Assembly: GCA_963797265.1 (NCBI GenBank)
Contig: CAWCOY010000004.1
Span: forward strand, 1 to 64,000
Length of the DNA: 64,000 bases
Source: DASUPK01 sp963797265
Lineage (GTDB): Bacteria > Actinomycetota > Thermoleophilia > Solirubrobacterales > 70-9
Direction of reading: 5' to 3'
The notes below the pieces were generated by a model that was not told the origin of the DNA, made no database searches, and saw only the letters and a program-made list of their open reading frames with translations. The position numbers and the translations under genes are program-made. This document shows positions 30,995-39,332 of this stretch, in pieces (the first letter of the stretch is position 1; each line of letters opens with the position of its first letter).

Positions 30995-32601
30995 TGCTGC
31001 ACGTCGGGGTTGCACTGGATGGGATGCGGGCGCCCGCGTGGGCCGCATGGCTGGTGAGCGCGATCCGTGCACATGACCACCTAGCGCTCACACTGGCCGT
31101 CGTCTCCGATCGCGTCAGGGTCGAGCGCCCCGCGATCCTCTTCGCGGCCTACGAAGCTCTCGACCGCCGAGTGTTCTCCAGCCCCCCGGACGCGCTCGAG
31201 CCCGTGGACGTCTCTCCCGCGCTCGAGGGGGTGGCCCGCCTGCAGCTTCCGTCGGCGCCTCCCCAGGCGGGCGAGGCCGAGACCCGAGACCCGGCCCCGG
31301 GCTCGGATGAGCACGCGCTCGACGTCCTCCTCTGCCTCGGGACGAGACCCGTCCCCAAGGAGATCCCGCTGGCTCCTCGGCATGGTGTGTGGTCGCTTCA
31401 CCTCGGCGACCCGCTCCGGTACCGGGGTGAGCCCGCCTTGTTCTGGGAGCTGTTCTTCGCGAACCCCGCCTCCGCCAGCGTGCTCGAATACGTCGCGCGA
31501 AGATCGGAGGAACGCCGAGTGCTCTATCGGTCGTGGACGGCAACCGACCCCGTTTCGCTGCAGCGCACCCGCAATCCCGTCTATTGGAAGAGCGCTCGCT
31601 TGGCGCTACGCCGCCTCGAGGACGTCGCGGCTGGGAGGTGGAGCCCTGAGCTTGCGCCGGTGAACGACGGGCCGGGCCTTAGGCGCTCAGGGCCCTCGAA
31701 CGCCGACGCGGTCCGGCACGTGGCCAGGATCGCCGGGCGGGTAACCCGGCGGTGGCTGCGCCGCACCGCCTTTCGCCGCCAGTGGTTCCTCGGCCTTCGG
31801 GAGCGACGGGGGGAGGCCCTCCCCCACGAGGATCCCAGGCCCTGGCACGTTGCGGAGCCGCCCGGGGACAGGTACTGGGCGGATCCCTTCGTCGTTGAGA
31901 GCGACGGCGAGACGCTCGTCTTCGTCGAGCAGTTCCGTTTTGCCGACGGGAAGGGGGAGCTCGCGGTGTGCCGGCTCGAAGGAAACGGCGAGCTGAGTGC
32001 CTTCGAGCCGATCCTGTCGGACGCCCACCACCTGTCGTATCCATACGTCCTACGGGACGGCGGGCAGATGTTCATGATCCCCGAGTCCGGTGATGCTGAG
32101 CGCATCGAGCTCTGGGCGGCTACCGACTTCCCGACCGGCTGGACCCGTGCGGCCGTGCTCCTCGACCGTGTCAGGGCCGTCGATGCAAGCGTCTTGCATC
32201 ATGGAGGGCTGTACTGGATGTGGGTGAACCAGTCCTTCCACGGAGGTCGCCTCGACGACGAGACCTTCCTGTACTTCAGCGACCGGCTCGAGTCCGGGTG
32301 GACCCCGCATCCACGCAATCCAGTCGTATCCGACGCCCGACGGGCGCGTCCAGCCGGCAGGCCGTTTCTTCACCGAGGTGTCCTCATTCGACCTGCCCAG
32401 GACTGCACCGGGGGCTACGGCTCCCGGGTGGTATTCCACGCCATCGAGGAATTGACGCCGGACGACTATCGCGAACGGCCCATTGGGACTCTCGGGCCTG
32501 ATTGGGCACCCGGGCGGAACCTTGGCGCCCACACCTACACCTTCGACGGCTCCTGGGAGGCGACGGACTGCGTGCGCATGGTGTCCAAGATCCGCCGCTG
32601 A
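30994..32601 (+). CDS. GINT1-N-like beta-propeller protein of glycan locus
   Basis: A 535-aa protein. The N-terminal about 190 residues resemble a formyltransferase-like alpha/beta domain (IPLAPRHGVWSLHLGDP, RGEPALFWELFF). From about 280 on, repeated beta-propeller blades appear (GDRYWADPFVVESDGETLVF; VEQF; HLSYPYVLRDGGQMFMIPES; YWMWVNQSFHGG). This layout resembles the N-terminal region of glucosamine inositolphosphorylceramide transferase 1, a domain common in bacterial glycan loci. Likely a sugar-modifying or sugar-binding enzyme; activity unproven. ATG overlaps the preceding TGA. Confidence 0.72.
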   Translation: MLHVGVALDGMRAPAWAAWLVSAIRAHDHLALTLAVVSDRVRVERPAILFAAYEALDRRVFSSPPDALEPVDVSPALEGVARLQLPSAPPQAGEAETRDPAPGSDEHALDVLLCLGTRPVPKEIPLAPRHGVWSLHLGDPLRYRGEPALFWELFFANPASASVLEYVARRSEERRVLYRSWTATDPVSLQRTRNPVYWKSARLALRRLEDVAAGRWSPELAPVNDGPGLRRSGPSNADAVRHVARIAGRVTRRWLRRTAFRRQWFLGLRERRGEALPHEDPRPWHVAEPPGDRYWADPFVVESDGETLVFVEQFRFADGKGELAVCRLEGNGELSAFEPILSDAHHLSYPYVLRDGGQMFMIPESGDAERIELWAATDFPTGWTRAAVLLDRVRAVDASVLHHGGLYWMWVNQSFHGGRLDDETFLYFSDRLESGWTPHPRNPVVSDARRARPAGRPFLHRGVLIRPAQDCTGGYGSRVVFHAIEELTPDDYRERPIGTLGPDWAPGRNLGAHTYTFDGSWEATDCVRMVSKIRR

Positions 32602-32602
32602 G

Positions 32603-33745
32603 CTACCGGTCCTCGCGGCGCACACCGAGCCGGGCGGCTAGCCGTCTCGCACGTGCCCTCGGCCGAGAGGGGAGCCTTCGCCAGGCCCGGCGGAGACGAG
32701 CCCCAGCGGCCGCGCTGATATGTGCGCGACCCCCACGGGGTGCGAGGACGATGGTGCACACCCTGCGTGAAGAGGTCGCGAACCGCCGCTTGAACGGCTC
32801 CTCCCCCAGCAGCATGTCGTACTCCGAGGCCCCCTCCTCGATCGCCTCTTCGATCGTCTCGCCGAGCAGGAGGAAGCCGGGGCTGTGTCGTGACCACTCC
32901 GGATCGAATCCGGCCTGGTAATAGGACCACCGTCCGCCGATCAGCCACCCGTACAGGGCTGCGATCGGCACACCATCGACCTCCATCGCAGTGAGGCGCA
33001 GCCAACCGCGCTCGAGCGCAGCGGTCGCGAACTCGAGGTGGAATTCGCGGACCGCGGGATCAGAGAAGGCGGAGTCCTCTGGCCGCTCGGCCCAGCGGGC
33101 ATCGTGCAGCCTGAACAGGATCCCGAGGTCGGCGGCCACCTCCCCCGCGCGCTGCGTCCGGCGGAACTGGACGTGGTGCTCCTTGCGAAGCGAGCGCAGC
33201 TTTCGGCCGAGCTGGCTCCGGAGTTGGCGGCTCCTACCGGCGAGATACTCCTTCCAATCGAGGCCCGCGAGCTCCACGAGTGGCAGTACGGACTCGTCGC
33301 GCTGGACGGTGGCCATCGTCGCGGGAGATGCCTCCGCGAAGCCCTGCCACCAGTCCCCATCGGCGTCGACGTTCTCGAGCAGGAGCGAGCGAAAACCTCG
33401 GTCGGGGGATGCCACCACCGACGCCGCGGCGATGGCCACCGCCCTCTCGTCCCTCGCGTCGGCAACGGGATGGAAGCGGTCTCCTACCGGGCAGAATCGC
33501 AGCGTCTGGCGACCGCTGCCCGTGGAGCTCACCAGCGGGAGGAGCCCTCGAAGAGCGCCTTCGCTAGTACGGACCACCGCGACGCGGGGCTCCCAGCCCT
33601 GGCCGCAGAGCCGCAGCCAGGCGAGGAACCATTCCGGCGTCACGAACGCGTTCCCTCGCCGCTCGGCGAGCGGGCGCCATTCGTCCGCGAGCGCTTCCAC
33701 CTCGCGTATCTCTGTCACCACCTGGACCGGGTCGGGCTCGTGCAT
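32603..33745 (-). CDS. GNAT-like acyltransferase (CelD/BcsL, Acetyltransf_6 type)
   Basis: A 380-aa protein built of two GNAT-like halves. The second half shows KEYLAGRSRQLRSQLGRKLR, LHDARWAERPEDSAFSD, LRLTAMEVDGVPIAALYGWL and YYQAGFDPEWSRHSPGFLLL, the signature of the CelD/BcsL or FemAB-like family. An E-rich stretch ends in DMLLGEEPFKRRF. Such proteins occur in exopolysaccharide clusters and probably acylate or aminoacylate sugars. The tail is Arg-rich. Convergent with the preceding gene (1 bp between stops); 17 bp from the divergent glycosyltransferase start. Confidence 0.8.
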   Translation of the reverse strand: MHEPDPVQVVTEIREVEALADEWRPLAERRGNAFVTPEWFLAWLRLCGQGWEPRVAVVRTSEGALRGLLPLVSSTGSGRQTLRFCPVGDRFHPVADARDERAVAIAAASVVASPDRGFRSLLLENVDADGDWWQGFAEASPATMATVQRDESVLPLVELAGLDWKEYLAGRSRQLRSQLGRKLRSLRKEHHVQFRRTQRAGEVAADLGILFRLHDARWAERPEDSAFSDPAVREFHLEFATAALERGWLRLTAMEVDGVPIAALYGWLIGGRWSYYQAGFDPEWSRHSPGFLLLGETIEEAIEEGASEYDMLLGEEPFKRRFATSSRRVCTIVLAPRGGRAHISAAAGARLRRAWRRLPSRPRARARRLAARLGVRREDR

Positions 33746-33762
33746 GGGGCTATATTCGCGGC

Positions 33763-35010
33763 ATGTCGGCCGATCGGCAGGCGATTGTCGTTTCGTTCGC
33801 CGACGGGAGCCGAATCTCGCCTCGGGTTCAGCGCACCGAACGGCTGGTCGGTGCGCTCGAGGGTGACTTTGGCTTTCGAGTGGAGCGGCTGCCGGGCGAG
33901 CCTAGGCGTGCGACGGGCCCGCTCAAACGGACCCTGCCGCGACGCGCCGCCCGGCGGGCTCTCCGTCCGCTGGTGCTCGACTCGTTCGAAATTGCGGCCC
34001 GATTGGCACTGCGCGGCTGGAAACCGTCGGCCAGGGGCGCCCTCTTGATCGGCTGGCCCTACTCGCCGATCTACATCGCCGCGTCGCAACTCGTCGCCGC
34101 GGGGATTCCATACGTCGTCGATGTCGGGGATCAATGGGTGTTGACCGCTCGGTCCCCTTCCCTGCGGTCGCACCTTTTGGCGCGACGCCGGGCGGAGGCC
34201 GCCGAGACGTTCCTCTGGCGTCACGCGGCGGCCGGTGTCGTCACTACCGAGCGGCAGGCGAGCGCTCTCCGAGCGCTGTTTCCCGATCTCGATCTGCTGG
34301 TTCGGCCCAACGGGTACGAACCGGCTGCCGGCCGGGAGGAGGCCGCCGCCGCAGCGCCTGAGGCTCTCGATCAGGCTTCCCCACCGATTGACGGGGAGCT
34401 GCGGCTGGTCCAGTTCGGCACGGTGAACCCATTCAAGATTTCAATCGGCGAATGGCTTGCGAGACTGCGTCAGGTCGCAGGACTCACGCGCGTGCGCTTC
34501 GCGAACTACGGCTCGGTGGATCGGCCGGACCTGCTCCAGAGTGACGATCTCGCGGTCCTCATCGAGGTTCACGAGCCGGTCGAGTGGGCGCGGGCATGTC
34601 AGATTGCGCGCGGCTTCGACGCGGCGGTGGTCGGCGCGAACAAGAATCCGGCGCAGCTGCCGAGCAAGGCGATTCAGTACCTGACCCTGCCGGTCCCCCG
34701 GGTGGCGGTCACCTCGGCCTCCGATCCGGGCGAGCTGGGAGCGTTCGCCGGTCAGCGCCCGGGGTTCATCGCGGTCGACGTCGAGTCCCGGGAAGATGTC
34801 TCACGCCTGATCAGCCATCTGCGCCGGCCATGGTCGGATGAGGAGCTGAGCCCGCCCGCAGGCGACTCCTGGGATGCGGTGACGCGACAGGTCGTGGGGT
34901 TCGCGATCGAAGCCTGGGACCGTCAGCGAGGCCTGAAGCCCGGCTCGCGCGCCGCGGCGCGAGCGAGATTGCCGGCCACGAGCCCGAAGCCGACCAACAG
35001 CCACAAGTAG
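33763..35010 (+). CDS. Glycosyltransferase (GT-B, family 4-like)
   Basis: A 415-aa protein. The first half has LLIGWPYSPIYIAASQLVAA and PYVVDVGDQWV, an acceptor-side domain; the second half has RLVQFGTVNPFKISIGEWLA and ARACQIARGFDAAVVGANKN, with PAQLPSKAIQYLTL, a typical donor-side end. This suggests a GT-B glycosyltransferase of a divergent family. The last 88 bp (29 codons, Arg/Ala-rich) overlap the 3' end of the convergent Wzy-like gene, so the tail may be dispensable. Confidence 0.75.
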   Translation: MSADRQAIVVSFADGSRISPRVQRTERLVGALEGDFGFRVERLPGEPRRATGPLKRTLPRRAARRALRPLVLDSFEIAARLALRGWKPSARGALLIGWPYSPIYIAASQLVAAGIPYVVDVGDQWVLTARSPSLRSHLLARRRAEAAETFLWRHAAAGVVTTERQASALRALFPDLDLLVRPNGYEPAAGREEAAAAAPEALDQASPPIDGELRLVQFGTVNPFKISIGEWLARLRQVAGLTRVRFANYGSVDRPDLLQSDDLAVLIEVHEPVEWARACQIARGFDAAVVGANKNPAQLPSKAIQYLTLPVPRVAVTSASDPGELGAFAGQRPGFIAVDVESREDVSRLISHLRRPWSDEELSPPAGDSWDAVTRQVVGFAIEAWDRQRGLKPGSRAAARARLPATSPKPTNSHK

Positions 35011-36377
35011 CGCGGATAGCTCAAGTGCAGGAACAGCGCCGCGACCAGGAAGGTCACGAGCGCGACGAAGATGCCCTCGGCCATCAGGGCATCGCGTCCG
35101 GCCAGCCTCTGCCTCGCCCGCCAAGCGCCGCGCAGCGCCAACCACAGGATGGCCAGCAGAGCCACCGCTCCCACGATCCCGGTCTCGGCAAGAGCCCCGA
35201 GGTAGAGGCTGTGTGGCTGCCGCTGCTCCAGTCGTGGATCGAGCCCGATCTGCTCCGAGTAATCGAGGTAGTAGAGGGGGTAGTTGCCGGGACCGACGCC
35301 GAAGATCGGATAGTCCCGGAACATCTCCAGCGCAGCGAGATTCTCGGATTCGCGCCCGCGTAGCGCGCTGGCGCTTCCCTTCTGCACGACCGCTACCTGT
35401 TGTGAGTCCGCGGAGGAGGTCGGCAGGCCGACGCGAGCCTTGAGACCGCTCGGCAGGAAGATCAGGCCGGCGACGACTGCGACAGCCGCCGCCGTACCCA
35501 GGATCCTGCGGGGAATGGGCGCCAGGAGCAAGACCAGGAGGAAGGCGGCTGCGGCTGCCACGAGCGCCCCCCGCGAGCCGGTTAGCGCGACGGCGCCGAG
35601 GCAGACGCCGCATGCCGCCATCCCGAGCCGGCGCCCATCACGGTTCCGGGCTGAGAGGCCCAGGTAGAGCGCCAGCATCGCGACGGCGACCAGCACCTGA
35701 CCGAAGAAATTGGGGTCGAGCGGCCCGCTCGCCCTGAAGACCCCCGCCCCCTCCGCCTTGCCGCGGGCGAAGCCCGCGAAGTTGCTTCCGTATGCGCCGA
35801 GGGCCGCCTGGAGGAGGGAGACGATCGCCAGGGCCGCGATGGCGATCACCACCGTCCACGCCGCTCGGCGAAGCCAGATGGGCCGATCGAGCAAAGCGAC
35901 GAGGACGACGACGGTGAGCGAGTAACCGATGTAGTCCTGGACGTCGCCCATGCTGGCGCCCACATCTCTTGCGAAGGCGGCGGAGACTATGTAGGCGAAC
36001 CCCAGCCCGAGCAGGGCGATCAGCTCACCGGGAAGCGAGACCTGCTCGGTGCGCGTCCACTGACGCCAGAGCACCGCCGCGATGATGATCAGGAGCAGCC
36101 CCTCGCTCAGCTCCGGGGCACCGACCGCGTTGCTCGCCACCCAGCCCGCGTAGCTGTAGAGGACGAACACAAACACGATGAGAGCCCAGCGCGGCTGCGC
36201 GAACGCGGCCGCGATGACCGCCGACGCTGCCAGCAGGCCGAAAAGCCCAACCAGCAGGATGGGAGACGTCGCTGCGGCGATGCCGAGCGCGATCGCCAGG
36301 AGTGCGCCGCCACCCCACAGGGCCACCAGCAGGGGGTCGACCGGAAAGCGTCTGATGCGAACCGAGAAAGCTTCCAC
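34923..36377 (-). CDS. O-antigen ligase/polymerase-like protein (Wzy_C)
   Basis: A 484-aa polytopic protein with about 11-12 hydrophobic helices and a large outside loop (about 310-400) that carries the family signature region. ENLAALEMFRDYPIFGVGPG is followed by NYPLYYLDYSE and RQPHSLYLGALAETGIVGAV. These match Wzy polymerase/O-antigen ligase proteins that join lipid-linked units outside the membrane. GTG start at 36377. It overlaps the convergent glycosyltransferase by 88 bp and is 5 bp after the asparagine-synthase-like stop, so the two minus genes form an operon. Confidence 0.88.
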   Translation of the reverse strand: MEAFSVRIRRFPVDPLLVALWGGGALLAIALGIAAATSPILLVGLFGLLAASAVIAAAFAQPRWALIVFVFVLYSYAGWVASNAVGAPELSEGLLLIIIAAVLWRQWTRTEQVSLPGELIALLGLGFAYIVSAAFARDVGASMGDVQDYIGYSLTVVVLVALLDRPIWLRRAAWTVVIAIAALAIVSLLQAALGAYGSNFAGFARGKAEGAGVFRASGPLDPNFFGQVLVAVAMLALYLGLSARNRDGRRLGMAACGVCLGAVALTGSRGALVAAAAAFLLVLLLAPIPRRILGTAAAVAVVAGLIFLPSGLKARVGLPTSSADSQQVAVVQKGSASALRGRESENLAALEMFRDYPIFGVGPGNYPLYYLDYSEQIGLDPRLEQRQPHSLYLGALAETGIVGAVALLAILWLALRGAWRARQRLAGRDALMAEGIFVALVTFLVAALFLHLSYPRYLWLLVGFGLVAGNLARAAAREPGFRPR

Positions 36378-36382
36378 GGCAA

Positions 36383-38170
36383 TCAGTCCTGGAGGATCCC
36401 GTTGGTCTCTCGAAGGGCGAGCTCCGCCGTGATCACACGACCGAGCATGGTCGCATCGGCCACAGCCGGATCGCGCGCGCCGCGAAGGAGCTCCTCGAAG
36501 GCGTCACGGCGGAGCAGCGGCGCCAGCCGTAGCTCGTCGTAGCGGAAGTCGGCGGTCTTCTCGAGATGGTCCACAACAGCCGCGTGGGCCGCCACGGGCC
36601 TAGCTGGACGCCGGGAGGGAAGTACCGGTCTTCCCATGGCCTTTTGGCTCACCTTGTTGACCGCCTTGCGTGCGATTCGACCGTAATAGGGCGCAAACCG
36701 ATGCAGATTCGAGAGCCGCCAAGGCTCCGCCGGACCACCGGTCGCGGTCCCAACAGCAGCCAGGTTCGGGTCGAGTCGCGCGATCACGTGCCGCTGTAGC
36801 CGGTGGTTGTTGCGAAACCTGCCGTTGGTCGACGTGACGGCCGTGAAGATGGGCTTGAAATAGAACGGAAGCTGGGCGTCGAGAAAGGCCCCGGCGGCTG
36901 AGCGGTAGGCACCGAAGTGACCTGTCGACTTGAATGCATAGAGCAGATCCAGCTGGAAGGTGTTCGGTTCGTCGCTGTAAGGCTCTACCCAGGTCTCCAT
37001 CCGCCGACGCAGCTCTGCCCGGACGTCCGCACTTCGATCCCTGTGGAAGATCGGGGCGGGAAGGGGCGGCATGAGCCGCATCCTCAGCCAGTTCTCCCAG
37101 TTGACGGTGGTGGATCGACCAGCCCTGAGGAACTCCTGCTGCCAGGCGAAGCTCCGAAAGTGCTCTCCACCGCCGCCGGTCAGCAGGGAGGGAGTGAGAC
37201 GACCCTTCTCACGATGCTGCCACAGCACCTCCGAGAGCTGGAGGACGTCGAGATTGCCATCCGACCATGCCAGAGAGCAGCCGAGCATCGTTGGGAGGAT
37301 CTCGCGCCAATCAGGCGGTAGCTCGAAGCGCGTCCAGTCCCACCCCGCCGCACTCGCCAATGCCGAGGCGACCAGGACATCCTCGTCATTGTCGGATCCG
37401 ACCGTGTCCGCATGAAAAGACACTCCGGCCCGCTCGAGCAGCAAAGCCAGCAGACGGGTATCGAACCCGCCGGTCAGATCAGACCAGGTGGGCGTGTGAT
37501 TACCCAGATGGGTGCGAGCCGTTGCGACGGCAACCTCCGCGCAGTGCTCGACGGCGCGGTCGAAGGGAAGTCGCCGGACCGCGTAGTCCGGCGAGGGCCT
37601 CCAGTAGTAGGACCGTTCGACCTTCCCGTTTGACACCGAGAGGCAAGTGCCGGGAAGAAGCCGCTCGACGTTGGACCAGTGCGTGTTGGCACCGAAGTTG
37701 AGCCCGATCCGAAGAAACGTGAAGACGTCGAGGGTGCTCGGGCTCGCGCCTAGGACCCTGGCTAGCACGATCGCGCTCGTCGAGAGATAGACGCGCTCGG
37801 ACGTCTCCGCCACATAGAGGTGCTGCATGCCGAACGGATCCGATGCGGCGGTGATCTCGCCGTGCTCTTCGTCGTTCCGAACGAGCGCGAACGCCCCGTC
37901 GAGGCTCTCGAGTGGCGAATCCAGGAGGCACCGTTCAGCGTGCACCACGCCGACGGCCACGGCCCAAGATCCTTGGTCTCGCTCGATAACCGTAGCGTCG
38001 GGACCCTGAGGGCGGCTGAAAAGCGCCAAGCGCGCGCCGTTATTCGCCTGGAGCACTTCGCGCGCTGTATGGCCCCGCATGGCTTCGTAAGCCTGCTCAA
38101 ACGCTGCCGACTCGTCTGCGCCGACCGGGTGACCGCGTGCGCGTGGTATGACTGCCACCAGCCCGCTCAC
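36383..38170 (-). CDS. Asparagine-synthase-like protein with Ser at the glutaminase nucleophile
   Basis: A 595-aa protein with an N-terminal Ntn/glutaminase-type domain (about 1-190) and a C-terminal synthetase domain. The latter has a PPi-loop-like segment (LTGGFDTRLLALLLERAG) where AsnB has SGGxDS. GTG 38170 gives the start V-S-G-L-V-A-V, matching MCGIxAV but with Ser in place of catalytic Cys2, so glutamine hydrolysis is probably lost. The PPi loop is also altered (GGFDT). In glycan clusters such proteins likely amidate a uronic acid using free ammonia, or act as structural relatives. A hairpin lies 38 bp upstream. Confidence 0.8.
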   Translation of the reverse strand: MSGLVAVIPRARGHPVGADESAAFEQAYEAMRGHTAREVLQANNGARLALFSRPQGPDATVIERDQGSWAVAVGVVHAERCLLDSPLESLDGAFALVRNDEEHGEITAASDPFGMQHLYVAETSERVYLSTSAIVLARVLGASPSTLDVFTFLRIGLNFGANTHWSNVERLLPGTCLSVSNGKVERSYYWRPSPDYAVRRLPFDRAVEHCAEVAVATARTHLGNHTPTWSDLTGGFDTRLLALLLERAGVSFHADTVGSDNDEDVLVASALASAAGWDWTRFELPPDWREILPTMLGCSLAWSDGNLDVLQLSEVLWQHREKGRLTPSLLTGGGGEHFRSFAWQQEFLRAGRSTTVNWENWLRMRLMPPLPAPIFHRDRSADVRAELRRRMETWVEPYSDEPNTFQLDLLYAFKSTGHFGAYRSAAGAFLDAQLPFYFKPIFTAVTSTNGRFRNNHRLQRHVIARLDPNLAAVGTATGGPAEPWRLSNLHRFAPYYGRIARKAVNKVSQKAMGRPVLPSRRPARPVAAHAAVVDHLEKTADFRYDELRLAPLLRRDAFEELLRGARDPAVADATMLGRVITAELALRETNGILQD

Positions 38171-38207
38171 CGCGGTCGAGAGTAGTTCAAACACCTTCCA
38201 CCGAGCC

Positions 38208-38224
38208 GGGGAGGAATCTCCCCC
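38208..38224 (-). promoter_or_regulatory. GGGGAG-GAAT-CTCCCC hairpin, copy 2
   Basis: GGGGAG (38208-38213), loop GAAT, CTCCCC (38218-38223). It lies 38 bp upstream of the asparagine-synthase-like start and just after the stop of the beta-helix gene (38238), all on the minus strand. It is nearly the same as copy 1 at 27330. Confidence 0.5.
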
Positions 38225-38237
38225 ATGGTGGGTGCAG

Positions 38238-39248
38238 CTAGCCCGAGGGTGCCGATCCGACGACACTGCGGCAGGGGCTGCCCTGGCGCAGCCGAAAGTC
38301 CTTCGTCCCCCGGTTGAGGTAGTCGGGTGCAGCAACCAGGTTCCCCTCTGCCCTGAAGCCGGGGTCGTCACTCACGCCGCCGTGCCGGTTGTAGTAGGAG
38401 TCCTGGTTGCCGCCGTGGACGCAGTTGCGGCGGACGAGATTGCCGTTCCCGACCGGCCCAGGCCAGTAGGTCTGCACGTTCCACCAGCGGGTTGAGTTGG
38501 CGATCACGTTCTGCTCCACGACGTTGTCGGAGGAGGCGCTCGTGTCGCTACCCGAGAAGTTGAGCCCGATCGGGTTGCCGTCGATCACGTTGCCTCGGAT
38601 CAACGCCCCTTGAGAGTCCGGGCCGACCTTGATGCCCCGATCGGCGTTGTCGTAGATCGTGTTGCCGACGATCTCAGCGCCATCGACGTTCTGCATGTAG
38701 ATGCCGTGCCCATAGATGGTCGCGGGCTTGCCGCAGTCGTGGATCCGGTTGTGCTCGATGATCACTCGGTGTACCTCCGTAAGGCTGCCGAGGATGAAAC
38801 ACACCCCCGAGTGGCGACTCGAGACGTCGTTGCGGCGGAAGGTGACGTTGTCAGCGTTGATCGTCGGACTGGGAAGGTCGCGGCCATTGCGCCCGTCGAG
38901 CCTCAGTCGATCCACCGTTACCCCAGCGGCGACAACCCTCAGCCGGCCGATCAAGATGGCGCGCTTTCCGCGGTAGCTGGTCAATCGGATGCGCGGCGTG
39001 CCGATCGTGACCTCCCCCTCGCGGTATCTGCCCCGCCGCAGGCAGCCGGTCTGCCCAGGGCCGAGCGCATCGACGAGCTTCTGCACGGTCCGGTACGGCC
39101 GCGCGAGAGTGCCCGGCGAGGAATCGCTGCCCCCGGGGCCGGCAAAACCCGCGCACCGCGTGTGCGAAGACACCGAGTGGGACGCCGGGGTTGAACCCTG
39201 TAGCGGGCCCAGCAGGAGAAACAGCGCGAGGAGAGCGGCGAGAATCAA
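38238..39248 (-). CDS. Secreted right-handed beta-helix protein
   Basis: About 336 aa if TTG 39248 is the start. A hydrophobic signal (LILAALLALFLLLGPLQG) is followed by a mature part with repeated short strands typical of parallel beta-helix (NosD/pectate-lyase-like) proteins: VIIEHNRIHDCGKPATIYGH, GAEIVGNTIYDNADRGIKVG, ALIRGNVIDGNPIGLNF and NVVEQNVIANS. An N-terminal DUF1565-like block (SSPGTLARPYRTVQKLVDAL) supports this. It probably binds, cleaves or epimerises polysaccharide outside the cell. No ATG or GTG in frame fits the signal, so the exact start is uncertain. Confidence 0.78.
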   Translation of the reverse strand: MILAALLALFLLLGPLQGSTPASHSVSSHTRCAGFAGPGGSDSSPGTLARPYRTVQKLVDALGPGQTGCLRRGRYREGEVTIGTPRIRLTSYRGKRAILIGRLRVVAAGVTVDRLRLDGRNGRDLPSPTINADNVTFRRNDVSSRHSGVCFILGSLTEVHRVIIEHNRIHDCGKPATIYGHGIYMQNVDGAEIVGNTIYDNADRGIKVGPDSQGALIRGNVIDGNPIGLNFSGSDTSASSDNVVEQNVIANSTRWWNVQTYWPGPVGNGNLVRRNCVHGGNQDSYYNRHGGVSDDPGFRAEGNLVAAPDYLNRGTKDFRLRQGSPCRSVVGSAPSG

Positions 39249-39278
39249 CGTGGTCGATTTACCCTCAAGGATTCGATT

Positions 39279-39298
39279 GGGAGGGTATCTTCCTCCCC
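39279..39298 (-). promoter_or_regulatory. GGGGAGGAA...CCTCCC hairpin, copy 3
   Basis: On the minus strand GGGGAGGAAGATACCCTCCC, a 6-bp stem with a 7-nt loop, lies 31 bp upstream of the predicted start of the beta-helix gene. It shares GGGGAGGAA and the CTCCC arm with copies 1 and 2. The divergent HTH-membrane gene starts 35 bp on the other side, so it could serve both. Confidence 0.45.
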
Positions 39299-39332
39299 TT
39301 GCGACCCTGAAACACGGTGAGATACTCGCGCC

